NCBI GenBank assembly: GCA_044229535.1
Contig: JBGASU010000001.1
Span: forward strand, 1,302,001-1,366,000
DNA: 64,000 nucleotides
Direction: 5' to 3'
Source of the DNA: CAZLFQ01 sp044229535
GTDB lineage: Bacteria > Pseudomonadota > Alphaproteobacteria > Rickettsiales > Midichloriaceae
The notes under the pieces are model-generated. The model ran no database searches. It was not told where the DNA came from and worked only from the letters and a program-made list of their open reading frames with translations. Of the stretch, positions 26,048 through 41,162 are shown piece after piece; position 1 is the stretch's first letter, and every line of letters begins with the position of its first letter. The translations under genes and the position numbers were made by a program.

Positions 26048-29000
26048 TTGGTGTTTAGCGTGGCGTCACTTACAAGTAGAAAAAGAATGAGAAAGGTAAA
26101 AGGACAGAATGTAAATGTTGTCGAGATGCCTAATCTTATTCAAGTCCAGAAGGACTCTTATGAATTATTCCTCCAACTTAATTGCAAATCTGATAAAAGA
26201 GCTAACGTAGGTTTAGAAAACGTTTTTCGCTCTATATTTCCAGTTTCAGACTATGATGGTAGGGCTTCAATAGAATATGTAAAGTATGAATTGGATGCTC
26301 CTAAATATGATGTTGAAGAGTGTATTCAAAGAGGTGTGAACTATGCTGCACCTTTAAGAGTTACCCTTCGTTTGATTGTTTGGGATATAGATGAAGAAGC
26401 TGGTATCAAAGAAATCAAAGGAATAAAAGAACAGGATGTATACATGGGTGAAATTCCGCTAATGACGCATAGCGGTACTTTCATTATAAACGGCGCAGAG
26501 CGAGTTATTGTATCGCAAATGCATCGTTCCCCAGGCGTGTTTTATGATCATGATAGTGGTAAAACACATAGCTCTGGAAAGTATTTATACTCTTCGAGAG
26601 TCATACCATATAGAGGATCTTGGTTGGATTTCGAATTCGACGTAAAAGATATAGTTTATTTTAGAATAGATAGAAAAAGAAAATTATATGTAACCACTTT
26701 GTTGAGAGCGATTGGTCTTGATAAGAATGGTATTTTTAATGAATTCTATAATATTCTTTCATATAAAAAGCATAAGAATGGATGGAAGACTCTTTTCAAT
26801 CCATCTAGATTTAAAGGGATGAAAATCTTCAAAGATATCGTTGATGCTAAATCTGGCGCAACTTTAATTGAAGCAAATACGAAAGTTACTCCTAGACTAA
26901 TCAATAAGCTTTCTGAAAAACAAGGAGTTGAGTACGTAATTGAGGCTCAAGATATAGTTGGTTCTTACATCGCTCAAGATGTGATAGATGATTCAACTGG
27001 TGAGATTGTTTTGGAAGCTGGTGACGAAATCACTTTTGAAGCTTTGGAAGCGATAGAGGCTAATAAGTTAGCTGAATTAAAGATTCTTGATATTGACTAC
27101 TTAAATGTGGGTCCGTACATCAGGAACACTTTAGTGTTAGATAAAAACCAATCTAAAGATGAAGCACTCGCAGATATTTATAAGGTTTTAAGACCAGGTG
27201 AGCCTTCTACACCAGAGGCTGCTGAATTGCTATTTAAGTCAACTTTCTTTGAAATAGAAAGATATGATTTATCTGCAATTGGTCGTATGAAGATTAATGC
27301 GAAACATGGTTTAACTATTCCTGAAGAGCATACAGTTTTAGCTAATGAAGATATTATAGCTATAGTGAAGCATTTAGTTAGACTTAAAGATGGTTTTGGT
27401 GAAGTTGATGATATTGATAACTTAGGAAATAGACGTGTTAGATCTGTGGGTGAGTTAGTTGAGAATCAATTTAGACTCGGCTTAATTAGGATGGAAAGAG
27501 CGATTGTTGAAAGGATGAGCTCTGTAGAGATTGATACGGTGATGCCTCATGACTTGGTAAATTCAAAAGTTCTAATGGCCGTTATCAGAGAATTCTTTGG
27601 TACATCTCAGTTATCGCAGTTTATGGATCAAACAAATCCACTTTCTGAAATTACTCATAAAAGAAGACTTTCTGCTTTAGGACCTGGTGGTCTTACTAGA
27701 GAAAGAGCTGGGTTTGAGGTTCGTGACGTACATACTACGCACTATGGACGTATTTGTCCTATTGAAACTCCAGAGGGGCCAAATATTGGTTTGATCAACT
27801 CTCTTTCTACATATGCTAGAATCAATAAGTATGGCTTTATAGAAAGCCCATATAGACAAGTAAAAAACGGAAAAGTTACTGATCAAGTTGATTATCTTTC
27901 AGCTATTGAAGAGGCTAGTTTCACAATTGCTCAGGCAAGTGCGGAAGTAGATAAAAATGGTAAATTCAAGAATGAATTGGTTAGCTGTAGAAGATCTGAT
28001 GATGTTGTTTTAGCTAAACCAGAAGATATCCACTATATTGACGTTTCTCCAAAACAAATCGTGTCGGTTGCTGCATCTCTTATTCCGTTCTTGGAAAACG
28101 ATGATGCTAACCGTGCGCTAATGGGCTCGAACATGCAACGTCAAGCGGTGCCGCTTTTAAGAAGTGAAGCTCCTCTAGTAGGTACAGGTATGGAGGCAGT
28201 AGTTGCTAAAGACTCTGGTTCTAGCGTTGTTGCTAAAAGAGATGGCGTTGTTGACCAAGTAGATGCTAACCGAATAGTAATTAGAACTAACGATTTCGGC
28301 GGTGATGCTGGTGGCGTTGATATCTATAGCTTAGTTAAATTCCAAAAGTCTAACCAAAATACTTGTATCAATCAAAAGCCTATAGTGAGAGCTGGTGAGA
28401 AGATCAAAAAAGGAGATATTATTGCCGATGGTCCTAGTACAGACCTCGGTGAGCTGGCTTTAGGTCGTAACGTTCTTGTGGCGTTCATGCCATGGAATGG
28501 TTATAACTACGAAGATTCGATTCTTCTTTCTGAAAAGTTAGTAAAAGAAGATGCCTTCACATCTTTACATATTTACGAGTTTGAAGCGATTGCGAGAGAT
28601 ACTCGTCTTGGGCCTGAAGAAATTACAAGAGATATTCCAAATGTTGGTGAAGAAAGCTTAAGACAGCTTGATGAAATTGGTGTTGTGCACGTTGGTGCAG
28701 AAGTTAAACCAGGAGATATCCTTGTTGGTAAAGTTACACCTAAGAGCGAGTCGCCTATAACACCAGAAGAAAAACTTCTACGAGCTATATTCGGCGAGAA
28801 AGCATCTGACGTTAGAGATTCATCTCTGCGAGTTCCTCCTGGAACTAGAGGTACAGTTGTAAGTGTTAGAGTATTTACTAGACGTGGTATTGAAAAAGAC
28901 GAAAGAGCTCTTGCTCTTGAGCGTCTAGAAATCGATCGTTTAGCAAAAGATAGAGAAGCAGAGCTTGCTATTGTAGATGGTTATGTTTTTGGTAAGGCGT

Positions 29001-30202
29001 TTGAAGTGCTAGAAGGGCAAAAAATTACAAGTGGTCCTAAGCAGATTAAAGCTGGAACAAAAGTTGATGAAGAGTTATTTAAGTCTCTTCCTAAGCGTCA
29101 AGTTTGGATGCTTGCTGTTGACAATAAAAAGACAATGTCTGAATTAGAAAAATTAAAAACTTTCTATGAAAGAGCAACTGAAGAACTTGATAATAAGTTT
29201 AAATTAAAAGTTGAAAAAGTTCAAAGTGGTGACGATTTACCACAAGGTGCTTTAAAAGTTGTTAAGGTTTATGTCGCTACAAAACTGAAAATTCAGCCTG
29301 GTGATAAAATGGCTGGACGTCACGGTAACAAAGGTGTTGTATCTAAAATAGTTCCTGTTGAAGATATGCCTTTCTTAGATGATGGTACATCGGTTGATAT
29401 AGTGTTGAACCCTTTAGGCGTACCATCAAGGATGAACGTCGGGCAGATCTTGGAAACTCACTTGGGTTGGGCAGCGCAAGGTTTAGGAAGACAAATTTCT
29501 AATGCATTAACTAAAGTGGAAGCTCAAAAAGATAAGACGGAGCTGAGAACAAAGCTACTTGAAATATTCAATGACAAGAACGATGAAGATTTCAGAAAAC
29601 ACATTGAAGAAATGAATAGCACAGACTTAACTGAGCTTGCATCGAACTTATCAAAAGGTGTTCCTTTCGCAACTCCTGTATTCGATGGCGCTAAAGAAGG
29701 TGATATTTCTAAAGCTCTAGAGAAAGCTAACTTACCGACATCTGGTCAGGTGATGCTAAGGGATGGTAGAACAGGCGATTACTTTGCTAGACCAGTAACA
29801 GTTGGTTGTATTTACATGCTAAAGCTGGATCACTTAGTCGATGACAAGATTCACGCTCGTTCAATTGGACCATATAGCTTAGTAACGCAGCAGCCATTAG
29901 GTGGTAAGTCACATTTCGGTGGTCAAAGATTTGGTGAAATGGAATGTTGGGCACTTCAAGCTTATGGTGCTGCATATTCACTTCAAGAAATTTTAACCGT
30001 GAAGTCGGATGACGTAACAGGAAGAATCAAGATTTATGAATCAATAGTTCGAGGAGACTCAAACTTTGACTCAGGATTACCTGAATCGTTCAACGTTATG
30101 GTAAAAGAATTGAGATCACTTTGCTTGAATATCGAGATGGTAAACAGTGAAGAAGAAAAACAGCAAGTAGCTGATGCTGAAGAAGCAAAAGCTGCAAATT
30201 AA
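26048..30202 (+). CDS. rpoB: DNA-directed RNA polymerase beta subunit
   Basis: Up to 1384 residues. All main regions are seen: [27 protein letters not shown] (rifampicin pocket, wild-type-like), [35 protein letters not shown], and [21 protein letters not shown] near the C-terminus. Forms the catalytic core with beta'. The start is unsure: TTG at 26048, GTG at 26051 or GTG at 26060 are all possible and none has a ribosome binding site. Confidence 0.97.
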   Translation: MVFSVASLTSRKRMRKVKGQNVNVVEMPNLIQVQKDSYELFLQLNCKSDKRANVGLENVFRSIFPVSDYDGRASIEYVKYELDAPKYDVEECIQRGVNYAAPLRVTLRLIVWDIDEEAGIKEIKGIKEQDVYMGEIPLMTHSGTFIINGAERVIVSQMHRSPGVFYDHDSGKTHSSGKYLYSSRVIPYRGSWLDFEFDVKDIVYFRIDRKRKLYVTTLLRAIGLDKNGIFNEFYNILSYKKHKNGWKTLFNPSRFKGMKIFKDIVDAKSGATLIEANTKVTPRLINKLSEKQGVEYVIEAQDIVGSYIAQDVIDDSTGEIVLEAGDEITFEALEAIEANKLAELKILDIDYLNVGPYIRNTLVLDKNQSKDEALADIYKVLRPGEPSTPEAAELLFKSTFFEIERYDLSAIGRMKINAKHGLTIPEEHTVLANEDIIAIVKHLVRLKDGFGEVDDIDNLGNRRVRSVGELVENQFRLGLIRMERAIVERMSSVEIDTVMPHDLVNSKVLMAVIREFFGTSQLSQFMDQTNPLSEITHKRRLSALGPGGLTRERAGFEVRDVHTTHYGRICPIETPEGPNIGLINSLSTYARINKYGFIESPYRQVKNGKVTDQVDYLSAIEEASFTIAQASAEVDKNGKFKNELVSCRRSDDVVLAKPEDIHYIDVSPKQIVSVAASLIPFLENDDANRALMGSNMQRQAVPLLRSEAPLVGTGMEAVVAKDSGSSVVAKRDGVVDQVDANRIVIRTNDFGGDAGGVDIYSLVKFQKSNQNTCINQKPIVRAGEKIKKGDIIADGPSTDLGELALGRNVLVAFMPWNGYNYEDSILLSEKLVKEDAFTSLHIYEFEAIARDTRLGPEEITRDIPNVGEESLRQLDEIGVVHVGAEVKPGDILVGKVTPKSESPITPEEKLLRAIFGEKASDVRDSSLRVPPGTRGTVVSVRVFTRRGIEKDERALALERLEIDRLAKDREAELAIVDGYVFGKAFEVLEGQKITSGPKQIKAGTKVDEELFKSLPKRQVWMLAVDNKKTMSELEKLKTFYERATEELDNKFKLKVEKVQSGDDLPQGALKVVKVYVATKLKIQPGDKMAGRHGNKGVVSKIVPVEDMPFLDDGTSVDIVLNPLGVPSRMNVGQILETHLGWAAQGLGRQISNALTKVEAQKDKTELRTKLLEIFNDKNDEDFRKHIEEMNSTDLTELASNLSKGVPFATPVFDGAKEGDISKALEKANLPTSGQVMLRDGRTGDYFARPVTVGCIYMLKLDHLVDDKIHARSIGPYSLVTQQPLGGKSHFGGQRFGEMECWALQAYGAAYSLQEILTVKSDDVTGRIKIYESIVRGDSNFDSGLPESFNVMVKELRSLCLNIEMVNSEEEKQQVADAEEAKAAN

Positions 30203-30222
30203 AAAGTATTGTTAAGGTTTAA

Positions 30223-34431
<4,209 letters not shown>

Positions 34432-34455
34432 GATATAGAAGTTGGCCTAATATTA

Positions 34456-34497
34456 AAAATCAACCACACTGAGTAATCGATGTGGTTGATTTTTTTT
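34456..34497 (+). terminator. Terminator of the rpoBC operon
   Basis: A perfect 13-bp stem (34456-34468 with 34481-34493) with a 12-base loop and a T-run to 34497. Confidence 0.92.
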
Positions 34498-34537
34498 ACA
34501 TACGCTTCACAATCAAAGAAAAACTTTTATTTTTTAT

Positions 34538-35458
34538 ATGTCAGATCCAAAAAGCCTGTGGGACAGGATAGTAGAAGCAACGAAGACAGCTAGCATAGCA
34601 GGGGCAGTTCGCTCTTTGATAAGTACGCCAATTATTGAAGTGCCAAATACAGTTGTAGAAAGAATTAAACAAGGGCAGCTCAACACTGGTGTAGCGAGAG
34701 TAGAAGCAGGGTCTTCTATTTTTTTAAGACATCTAAATGGTCGCGAAGTTGGTAATTTATTTACTGGTCTAGGCCCCAATATGACTAAAAATTTCTTGCG
34801 AGAAGTATTTAGGGCATATGGGTGGCTGCTAACTCCTTACGTAGTAGAAAGGTTCTTTGGTAAGGAATACTCTAAAAACAACCAATACCTATCTCAAACG
34901 GCTTCCGTAGCGGTTGTGATGGGTATTAATGGTACAATGAATTCTGTGTTTGATGGGCTAAGAAATAAACAGATTGATACTAAAAATTCAACAGGGCAGA
35001 GTATTTCTTCACTTAAAGCTGGAAGAATTTTGATACAAGAATATGGTCCTTTGGGTTTGTTCCATGGGGCAAGGATTACTTACCTATATAGCGGCCTATT
35101 TTGGGGTAGTTTTGCTGCATCTAGGAATATGTATACTGCGATTTATAAAAGATTTGGGTTTGATACTACTAACCTTTCTAATCAAACAGCAGTCAATGTA
35201 CTTTCGGGTGTCAATGCAGGTATAGTGACAATGCCAGTTGAACATTTGAGGTATCAAATTTTATCTGGAGATTTACCACCAGAAATTAGCAAAGCTGTAA
35301 AAAAATTCCATTCAAGGAATTACCCTAAATATGGCTTGAGGTCTTATGTATGTGGCTTGCCACAATCGCTGCCTACTCAAATATCAGCATCACTCATAGC
35401 TGGTACTGTCTTGTGTTTTCAGACAATAAGACAGCAAACAGGCGGAAGAGATATTTAA
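34538..35458 (+). CDS. Mitochondrial-carrier-like three-repeat membrane protein
   Basis: 306 residues with three related ~98-residue blocks. Each opens with a Px[DE]xxR-like turn in a hydrophobic helix: TPIIEVPNTVVERIK (P31), NSVFDGLRNK (~136) and TMPVEHLRYQ (P233). Each also has a Gly motif before its second helix: GNLFTGLGP (72), GPLGLFHGAR (170), KYGLRSYVCGLPQ (265). This periodicity and length (about 300) are those of the SLC25 mitochondrial carrier family, rare in bacteria; Legionella LncP is a known secreted case. The motifs are degenerate and PxD is lost in repeat 2. No signal peptide. It sits alone after the rpoC terminator. Transport of nucleotides or metabolites, or delivery to host mitochondria, is inference. 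Confidence 0.6.
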   Translation: MSDPKSLWDRIVEATKTASIAGAVRSLISTPIIEVPNTVVERIKQGQLNTGVARVEAGSSIFLRHLNGREVGNLFTGLGPNMTKNFLREVFRAYGWLLTPYVVERFFGKEYSKNNQYLSQTASVAVVMGINGTMNSVFDGLRNKQIDTKNSTGQSISSLKAGRILIQEYGPLGLFHGARITYLYSGLFWGSFAASRNMYTAIYKRFGFDTTNLSNQTAVNVLSGVNAGIVTMPVEHLRYQILSGDLPPEISKAVKKFHSRNYPKYGLRSYVCGLPQSLPTQISASLIAGTVLCFQTIRQQTGGRDI

Positions 35459-35530
35459 AAAATCTATAGACACTTAAGGTTGAAAATGTAAGTATTGATT
35501 TAATTTTTTAATTAATACATGTGAGGAAAA

Positions 35531-36373
35531 ATGTATTTTAATAAGTCTTTCTCTGCGCTATTAATAGCGGTAACAATAGGATATGCAGTAAGTGCTATTG
35601 CTCAAGAAACAACCACCACTGCTCCAGCTGCAGCTGCCACTACACAATCAAACAGTTCAGTTACACCAAGCACAAATGGTGCGACTGCTCCTGCGGCGGC
35701 TGATGGTACAGTGGCACCAGCCACGCCAGCTCCTGTAGTGCCTGTTGATGCGTCTACAGTTGTTCCAGCAAACCCAGTTGTTGAACAAGCGACAACAATC
35801 AATCAAATTCCGATGGATGCATCTAAACAAGTGATGCTGCAGTCGGTGATGCTTGTAAATCTTCCAAAAGCAGATAACTCTATAGTGGATAAATTGGTTG
35901 AGGCTTTTAACAGCAGAAGTTATGAAAAATACTCTGAGATGTTTTCAAAAGAAGGTTTTTCTGTAGTGACTGCAGATTTTAAAAATATATCTACACCTGA
36001 AGCTTTGAAAACAGCTTGGGAAAGTAAATTTGCTGCAACAAGCCATTTTAAAGATGCCAAAGCTACGGCGACCGTTGATTCAGTTAGAGATATTGCTCCA
36101 GGTATTGCTTTAATAACTGGTAAGATGAATATTGCAGTTGATCCTAAGACAAATGCTATGTCGATGTTTACAATCTTGGCTAAATATGAAGAAAATACTT
36201 GGAGAATTGCTACAATGCATGCTTCTTCTAAGGATTTGATGAAAATGATTTTAGCTTCTGAAATCAAACCTGAAAGCAATGTTATGATGGATGTGATATT
36301 GGCATTTGCCGGTGTTGTCATAGGTTTTGTATTGGCGAAAGTGATGCGTAAAAGATCGGATATGAACGCTTAG
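35531..36373 (+). CDS. Secreted or membrane-anchored NTF2/SnoaL-like protein
   Basis: 280 residues. A signal peptide (~1-24, cleavage after SAIAQ likely) is followed by an Ala/Thr/Pro-rich linker (~25-90), a globular domain (~105-235) with the ESKFAATSHF and YEENTWRIATMHAS pattern of SnoaL/DUF4440 NTF2-like folds, and a membrane helix at the C-terminus (MMDVILAFAGVVIGFVLAKV) with a basic tail. The layout suggests a periplasmic domain tethered to the inner membrane. Function unknown. Good ribosome binding site (GAGGAAAA). Confidence 0.65.
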   Translation: MYFNKSFSALLIAVTIGYAVSAIAQETTTTAPAAAATTQSNSSVTPSTNGATAPAAADGTVAPATPAPVVPVDASTVVPANPVVEQATTINQIPMDASKQVMLQSVMLVNLPKADNSIVDKLVEAFNSRSYEKYSEMFSKEGFSVVTADFKNISTPEALKTAWESKFAATSHFKDAKATATVDSVRDIAPGIALITGKMNIAVDPKTNAMSMFTILAKYEENTWRIATMHASSKDLMKMILASEIKPESNVMMDVILAFAGVVIGFVLAKVMRKRSDMNA

Positions 36374-36394
36374 GCTGATTAGTTATTATAATTT

Positions 36395-36424
36395 AAAAAG
36401 CCAGCAAACAGCTGGCTTTTTTTA
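36395..36424 (+). terminator. Terminator after the NTF2-like gene
   Basis: AAAAAGCCAGC (36395-36405) pairs with GCTGGCTTTTT (36411 on), loop of five bases, followed by T-run. Confidence 0.9.
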
Positions 36425-36466
36425 TGAGTAATTCTATGTTATAAATACCTCAAAAATTAAAAAATT

Positions 36467-37963
36467 ATGAAGAATACTTTCTATATTACTACCCCTATTT
36501 ATTATGTGAATGATGCCCCTCACATTGGGCATGCCTATACAACGATTGCTGCAGATGTCTTGGCCAGATTTAAAAGGCTAGATGGTTGTGATGTAATGTT
36601 TCTTACAGGTACAGATGAGCATGGTCAAAAAATAGAAAAATCAGCGCTTAAGGCTGGTATGGATACTCAGGCATTTACAGATAAGTTTTCAGCCACATTT
36701 AGAAATTTAAATGCAAAGTTGAATATATCTAATGATGACTTTATTAGAACTACTGAGTCTAGGCATAAACAGACTGTTCAAGAAATTTGGAAAAAAATGC
36801 TAGCTAGTGGTAATGTTTATTTAGGTAGTTATTCTGGATGGTATGCAGTTAGAGATGAAGCGTTCTATGCGGAGTCAGAAATAGTTGATGGTAAAGCTCC
36901 TACAGGTGCAGAAGTTGAATGGATTACAGAGCCTAGCTATTTTTTCAAGCTGTCTGCTTGGCAAGATAAGCTACTAAAATTCTATAATGATAATCCCGAT
37001 TTTATAGCGCCTGCTTCAAGAAGAAATGAAGTAATTTCTTTTGTGAAGGGAGGATTAAATGATTTGTCTGTATCAAGAACTTCATTTAAATGGGGAATCC
37101 CAATTCCAAACGATGAGCATCATGTCATGTACGTTTGGCTCGATGCGTTATTTAATTATTATTCTGCAATACATAATCAAGATAAAGCGCATTTTTGGCC
37201 ATGTGACTTACATATTGTGGGTAAGGATATTTTACGATTCCATGCCGTGTATTGGCCAGCATTTTTAATGGCGTGTAATTTACCTATACCGAAAAGAGTG
37301 TTCGCTCATGGCTGGTGGACTAATGATGGAGAGAAAATTTCTAAATCATTAGGTAACACAATAGATCCAATAAAATTAGTCGATGAACTGGGATTAGATT
37401 ATGTGCGATATTTTCTTATGACAGAAATGCCTTTTGGCAATGATGGCAATTTTTCAAAAGAATCTTTTATAACAAAAGTGAATTCAAACTTATGTAATAA
37501 CATAGGTAATTTAGCTCAGAGAGTGCTCTCTTTTATCAATAAGAATTGTGATGCTAAAGTACCAGACTTTGAATTTAATGACATAGATAAGGAGTTGCTC
37601 GAACAAGCGTATATGCTTTTAGATAAATTGAGGCAGCATTTTGATAAGCAGGAAATTCATTTGGCTTTTGAAGCGGTAATCAATCTTGGTTCTCTTGCTA
37701 ATGAGTATGTAGATCATCAAGCTCCTTGGAGTTTGAAAAAGACTGATCCAAAGCGTATGAAAACAGTTCTTTATACGCTCACAGAGTGCCTCAGAATAAT
37801 TGGTATAGCTTTGCAGCCAATTATTCCAGATTCTGCGAACAAACTTTTAAACCAATTGAATGTAAGCGATAGAGAGATGCTGCATATGAATGCTCAATTT
37901 GCAATGCAGGTTGGTATAGATTTGCCTGTACCAGAGGGCATCTTTCCTAGATTGCAATCTTAA
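36467..37963 (+). CDS. metG: Methionyl-tRNA synthetase
   Basis: 498 residues. HIGH motif PHIGH at 18-22, KMSKS motif as KISKS (~290), and GTDEHGQKIEKSA. The connective peptide (GWYAVRDEAFYAESE) lacks zinc-knuckle cysteines, and there is no C-terminal tRNA-binding domain, so it is the short type common in alphaproteobacteria and mitochondria. Its stop meets the stop of the CheB-like gene tail to tail (4-bp overlap). Confidence 0.97.
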   Translation: MKNTFYITTPIYYVNDAPHIGHAYTTIAADVLARFKRLDGCDVMFLTGTDEHGQKIEKSALKAGMDTQAFTDKFSATFRNLNAKLNISNDDFIRTTESRHKQTVQEIWKKMLASGNVYLGSYSGWYAVRDEAFYAESEIVDGKAPTGAEVEWITEPSYFFKLSAWQDKLLKFYNDNPDFIAPASRRNEVISFVKGGLNDLSVSRTSFKWGIPIPNDEHHVMYVWLDALFNYYSAIHNQDKAHFWPCDLHIVGKDILRFHAVYWPAFLMACNLPIPKRVFAHGWWTNDGEKISKSLGNTIDPIKLVDELGLDYVRYFLMTEMPFGNDGNFSKESFITKVNSNLCNNIGNLAQRVLSFINKNCDAKVPDFEFNDIDKELLEQAYMLLDKLRQHFDKQEIHLAFEAVINLGSLANEYVDHQAPWSLKKTDPKRMKTVLYTLTECLRIIGIALQPIIPDSANKLLNQLNVSDREMLHMNAQFAMQVGIDLPVPEGIFPRLQS

Positions 37964-38985
37964 GAGCATTTAGATATAATTTCTGCGGCAATTTTATTTA
38001 ATGGGAGTTCTTTGTCTACCAAGTTAGAGTCGTTCGCGATTTTAGGTAAATCATAGCTTACGCATGTTTTTTTGTTTTGTGATAAAACAGTTCCATTATG
38101 TTTTTTTATGGCTTTAAGACCTAGATATCCACCTGTTCCTGAGCCAGTTATTATGACACCTATACTATCCTTTTTAGCATATTGAGCTATTGAATTCAGC
38201 ATTGAATCTGCGGTGTCGGTTTTTTTATCTTGGGTTAAGATAATTTTGGTAATGTTCCCTGAGTTTTTTAATTCTATAGAAGTGTTACTGGGTATTAAGT
38301 AGGCGTGACCATTTATAATTTTAGCTGAGTCTTTAGGAGCATGCACTTTTATTGCTGAAAAAGTGTTGAGCCTCTCAGCTAATAGGTCGCATAGCATTTC
38401 AGATAACGATAAAGAGATTAGTATAGGGGGAGAGTTTAAGGGTAGATCAAGTAAAATTCTTTTAATTGAATCTACGCTACCAACATTTCCAGCAATTCCA
38501 ATCAATTTATCGGTTTGGTTAATAGCAAGTTCTTGCTTGTTATTTGGAGTTAGAGAGGTTAGGGGATTATATTGGACATTGGCATTTATAGCTGTATAAA
38601 TTTTTGCTATGAGAGCCGATTTTATAGTATCAAGATCGTTATACATATTAAGATCGTCATACTTTAAATAGTAATCAACAGCCCCTATTTCTAGAGCTCT
38701 TAAAGTAGTTTCTTTGCCATCTCTAGTGCTGTTTGAGAATATAATTGTTGGTATGATTTTCTTTGAAAGCAGTCTTTCTAAAAACTTTGCCCCATCCATC
38801 TCTGATAAGCCAGCGTCCAAAGTTATAACATCAGGCTTCATACTCTTGATTTTTTCTAATGCATCGTCTGGATCGGAGCTTGTGTATATGACTTCTATAT
38901 CATCGGTTTGATTTAATAATCCTGAGAATAATGTCCTAACGAACTTAGAATCATCTATAATTATAATTTTGATCTTTTTTGTCAT
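37960..38985 (-). CDS. CheB-like response regulator with degenerate methylesterase domain
   Basis: 341 residues. The receiver domain is intact: D11, D12, phosphoacceptor D57, S84 and K108, with the CheB-type TTLRALEIGAVDYYLK. The C-terminal part still aligns with the CheB methylesterase, but GASTGG has become AGNVGS (Ser to Asn167), QHMP has become SLSLSE near 191-196 (His lost), and GMGxDG has become GSGTGG (Asp lost). All three catalytic residues are therefore missing. No other chemotaxis gene is in the window. It probably works as a phosphorylation-dependent binding or adaptor protein. Confidence 0.8.
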   Translation of the reverse strand: MTKKIKIIIIDDSKFVRTLFSGLLNQTDDIEVIYTSSDPDDALEKIKSMKPDVITLDAGLSEMDGAKFLERLLSKKIIPTIIFSNSTRDGKETTLRALEIGAVDYYLKYDDLNMYNDLDTIKSALIAKIYTAINANVQYNPLTSLTPNNKQELAINQTDKLIGIAGNVGSVDSIKRILLDLPLNSPPILISLSLSEMLCDLLAERLNTFSAIKVHAPKDSAKIINGHAYLIPSNTSIELKNSGNITKIILTQDKKTDTADSMLNSIAQYAKKDSIGVIITGSGTGGYLGLKAIKKHNGTVLSQNKKTCVSYDLPKIANDSNLVDKELPLNKIAAEIISKCS

Positions 38986-39147
38986 GCGCCCTCAAGTTGC
39001 TGTAAAGCCTGTAATTTTTTGCTAACCTGAATCTAGAATAACTCCTTATAAAACAGTAGCAAAGAATAATTTAGTATTATGCTATTTTTTACTTGCAATT
39101 ATGTCATTTAATCGTTATTTATCTTAACTCACAACATGGTGTCTTTA

Positions 39148-39223
39148 GGGCGGTTAGCTCAGCTGGTAGAGCATTTCGTTTACACCGAAGAGGTCGGCAG
39201 TTCGATCCTGTCACCGCCCACCA
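39148..39223 (+). tRNA. tRNA-Val (TAC)
   Basis: 76-nt cloverleaf with GGGCGGT acceptor, anticodon loop TTTACAC (TAC), T-arm GTTCGATCC and encoded CCA. The gap 38986-39147 before it holds no gene that I can see. Confidence 0.96.
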
Positions 39224-39297
39224 TTACTAAATTTTGTAATGGTAAAGTTACCGGTTGCAATTGGTTTTTGGTAATATATCATACTGTTACCTAAAAT

Positions 39298-39374
39298 GGG
39301 GATGTAGCTCAGTTGGTTAGAGTGCTGGCCTGTCACGCCGGAGGTCGCGGGTTCGAGTCCCGTCATCCCCGCCA
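39298..39374 (+). tRNA. tRNA-Asp (GTC)
   Basis: 77-nt cloverleaf with acceptor GGGGATG/CATCCCC, anticodon loop CTGTCAC (GTC), T-arm GTTCGAGTC and encoded CCA. It lies 74 bp after tRNA-Val and just before the DUF218 gene. Confidence 0.96.
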
Positions 39375-39387
39375 TTTTAATACCAAG

Positions 39388-40038
39388 ATGTCTTATTTGA
39401 TTAAAGTTTTGAAAGTTTTTAAAAGAACTTTAGCAGTCCTAATTGGTGTATGGTTGCTAGGGCTTTTTATATTCCTATTAATGATTCCTAAGCCAGCAAC
39501 AGAAGCTGTTGGAGATGCTCAGGCTGTTGTTGTGCTGACAGGGGGAAGTAATCGCTTGGAGACAGGATTAAAAGTTTTTATTGAATCTCAAGCGCATAAA
39601 ATACTCATCTCTGGTGTTGGGTATAAGGTTACAAAAAAAGATATTCTAAGGAACTTTTTAAAACCTGAAAATCGTCAAAAAATAAATGTAAATGATGTAA
39701 TCATAGGTAGTATTGCAGATAGTACGGTTTCTAATGCCGTAGAAGCAAAAATCTTCATGGATCTACATAAATTTAAAAGTTTGCGGCTTGTGACATCAAA
39801 TTATCATATGCCTAGAAGCATGCTTATTTTTAGCATTTATATGCCAGAATACGAAATTATACCGCATCCAGTTGGTGCGGAAAATATTAGTTTATTCGAT
39901 GGTAAGGCCAAGCTCATTATAGTGGAGTACAGTAAGTTATTAGGGTTTGTTTTTCTAACGGCATGGGACTGGTATTCCTATTACTTTGATGCTATTACAA
40001 GCTATATCTTGCGGTTTGTATATAGATCGACGCACTGA
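39388..40038 (+). CDS. YdcF/ElyC-type DUF218 envelope protein
   Basis: 216 residues from ATG at 39388; a longer frame would begin inside tRNA-Asp and is rejected. One N-terminal membrane helix (~10-35) is followed by the DUF218 core: AQAVVVLTGGSNRLETGL, DSTVSNA, and LRLVTSNYHMPRSMLIF. Family members affect peptidoglycan or outer-membrane integrity and may handle lipid carrier or nucleotide substrates; the exact reaction is not known. Confidence 0.85.
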   Translation: MSYLIKVLKVFKRTLAVLIGVWLLGLFIFLLMIPKPATEAVGDAQAVVVLTGGSNRLETGLKVFIESQAHKILISGVGYKVTKKDILRNFLKPENRQKINVNDVIIGSIADSTVSNAVEAKIFMDLHKFKSLRLVTSNYHMPRSMLIFSIYMPEYEIIPHPVGAENISLFDGKAKLIIVEYSKLLGFVFLTAWDWYSYYFDAITSYILRFVYRSTH

Positions 40039-40110
40039 TAAATTCAGAGCATCTGCGGAATGCTCAGTTACTTGGCCTGTGCAATATATTAGATGTCGGC
40101 CCCTATGAGT

Positions 40111-41049
40111 TTATTTAATGCATAGTTTTTGCGCTAACTCATCCCACTCACGTTGGGTAAGGCCGCTGGTTTCCTGACTGACTTTTTCACCAGAAATCAT
40201 ACGCTTGACTATGTCTAGCATTTGAGATGAGAGGTTAGCACTATTCACCCTATAATCCATAAACGCTTCGTATGTGAATGGAACCCATTTTTTAAGAATA
40301 TCAATCATTGCCTCAGCATATACTCTTATCTCGTACTGAGCATGTGGATCAGCGCGTAGCATTAAGAAATGCATTAAATTATTAAGGTCTATTTTCCAAT
40401 ACCACTGAGTGTAATAATTTACAGGTAAGTTCATTCTTGCTAATTCTCTGGTTAGCCCTTTCCTGCTTTGATCTAAAACTTCATCTGTATGATCGTTTAC
40501 ATTAAGCATTTCCATGTAATGTTTGTAGGTTTGTTCAGCGTCACCTTTCAATATCTCAAGAACTCTTTGTGCCTCATCACCTTCGAGTACATCTCCACGA
40601 CCCTGTTTGTTTACGGCTGATTGGGAAGCTAAGTTGGCTGGAGATGGTATATAAAATTCCTTGTCCAAAATTGAATATCTAGCAGAATATTCATTCACAT
40701 TTGCAGTTCTATGACGAATCCACTGACGAGCAACAAAAATTGGTAATTTAACGTGTAATTTAATTTCACACATTTCAAACGGCGTTGTGTGCCAATGACG
40801 CATTAAATATCTTATTAAACCACGATCCTGTGTTAGTTTTTTTGTTCCTCTACCGTAAGATACTCTAGCTGCTTGGACTATTGCTTCATCATCGCCCATA
40901 TAGTCTACTACTCTGACAAAGCCATGATCTAAAATCTTTATGGGCTCATAGAGAATGTCTTCTACTTCCTTCACGGTCGCTCTTCTAGTAGTGCTTGTGA
41001 GCTCTCTTATTTCTTCTATTTCTTTCTTTTGAATTGCTGATACAGCCAT
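40111..41049 (-). CDS. thyX: Flavin-dependent thymidylate synthase
   Basis: 312 residues. The ThyX signature RHRx7S is exact: R112-H113-R114 and S122 within [17 protein letters not shown]. The flavin-contacting [14 protein letters not shown] precedes it. It makes dTMP from dUMP using methylene-THF and FADH2, as in Rickettsiales and other thyA-lacking bacteria. The ATG follows AAGGAGAG. Divergent from rsh. Confidence 0.97.
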   Translation of the reverse strand: MAVSAIQKKEIEEIRELTSTTRRATVKEVEDILYEPIKILDHGFVRVVDYMGDDEAIVQAARVSYGRGTKKLTQDRGLIRYLMRHWHTTPFEMCEIKLHVKLPIFVARQWIRHRTANVNEYSARYSILDKEFYIPSPANLASQSAVNKQGRGDVLEGDEAQRVLEILKGDAEQTYKHYMEMLNVNDHTDEVLDQSRKGLTRELARMNLPVNYYTQWYWKIDLNNLMHFLMLRADPHAQYEIRVYAEAMIDILKKWVPFTYEAFMDYRVNSANLSSQMLDIVKRMISGEKVSQETSGLTQREWDELAQKLCIK

Positions 41050-41162
41050 GATGCTCTCCTTAATGCTTTTCGATAATCTACTATTATTGGATTAATTTTG
41101 CAAATATCCTTTCAACTCATTAAAACTTAGGCTACATTTTTATGAGGATATAAGATAGTTTT

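Noticed and set aside
39313..39387. N-terminal extension of the DUF218 protein
   Set aside because: It lies within tRNA-Asp; the ATG at 39388 gives the normal family start.
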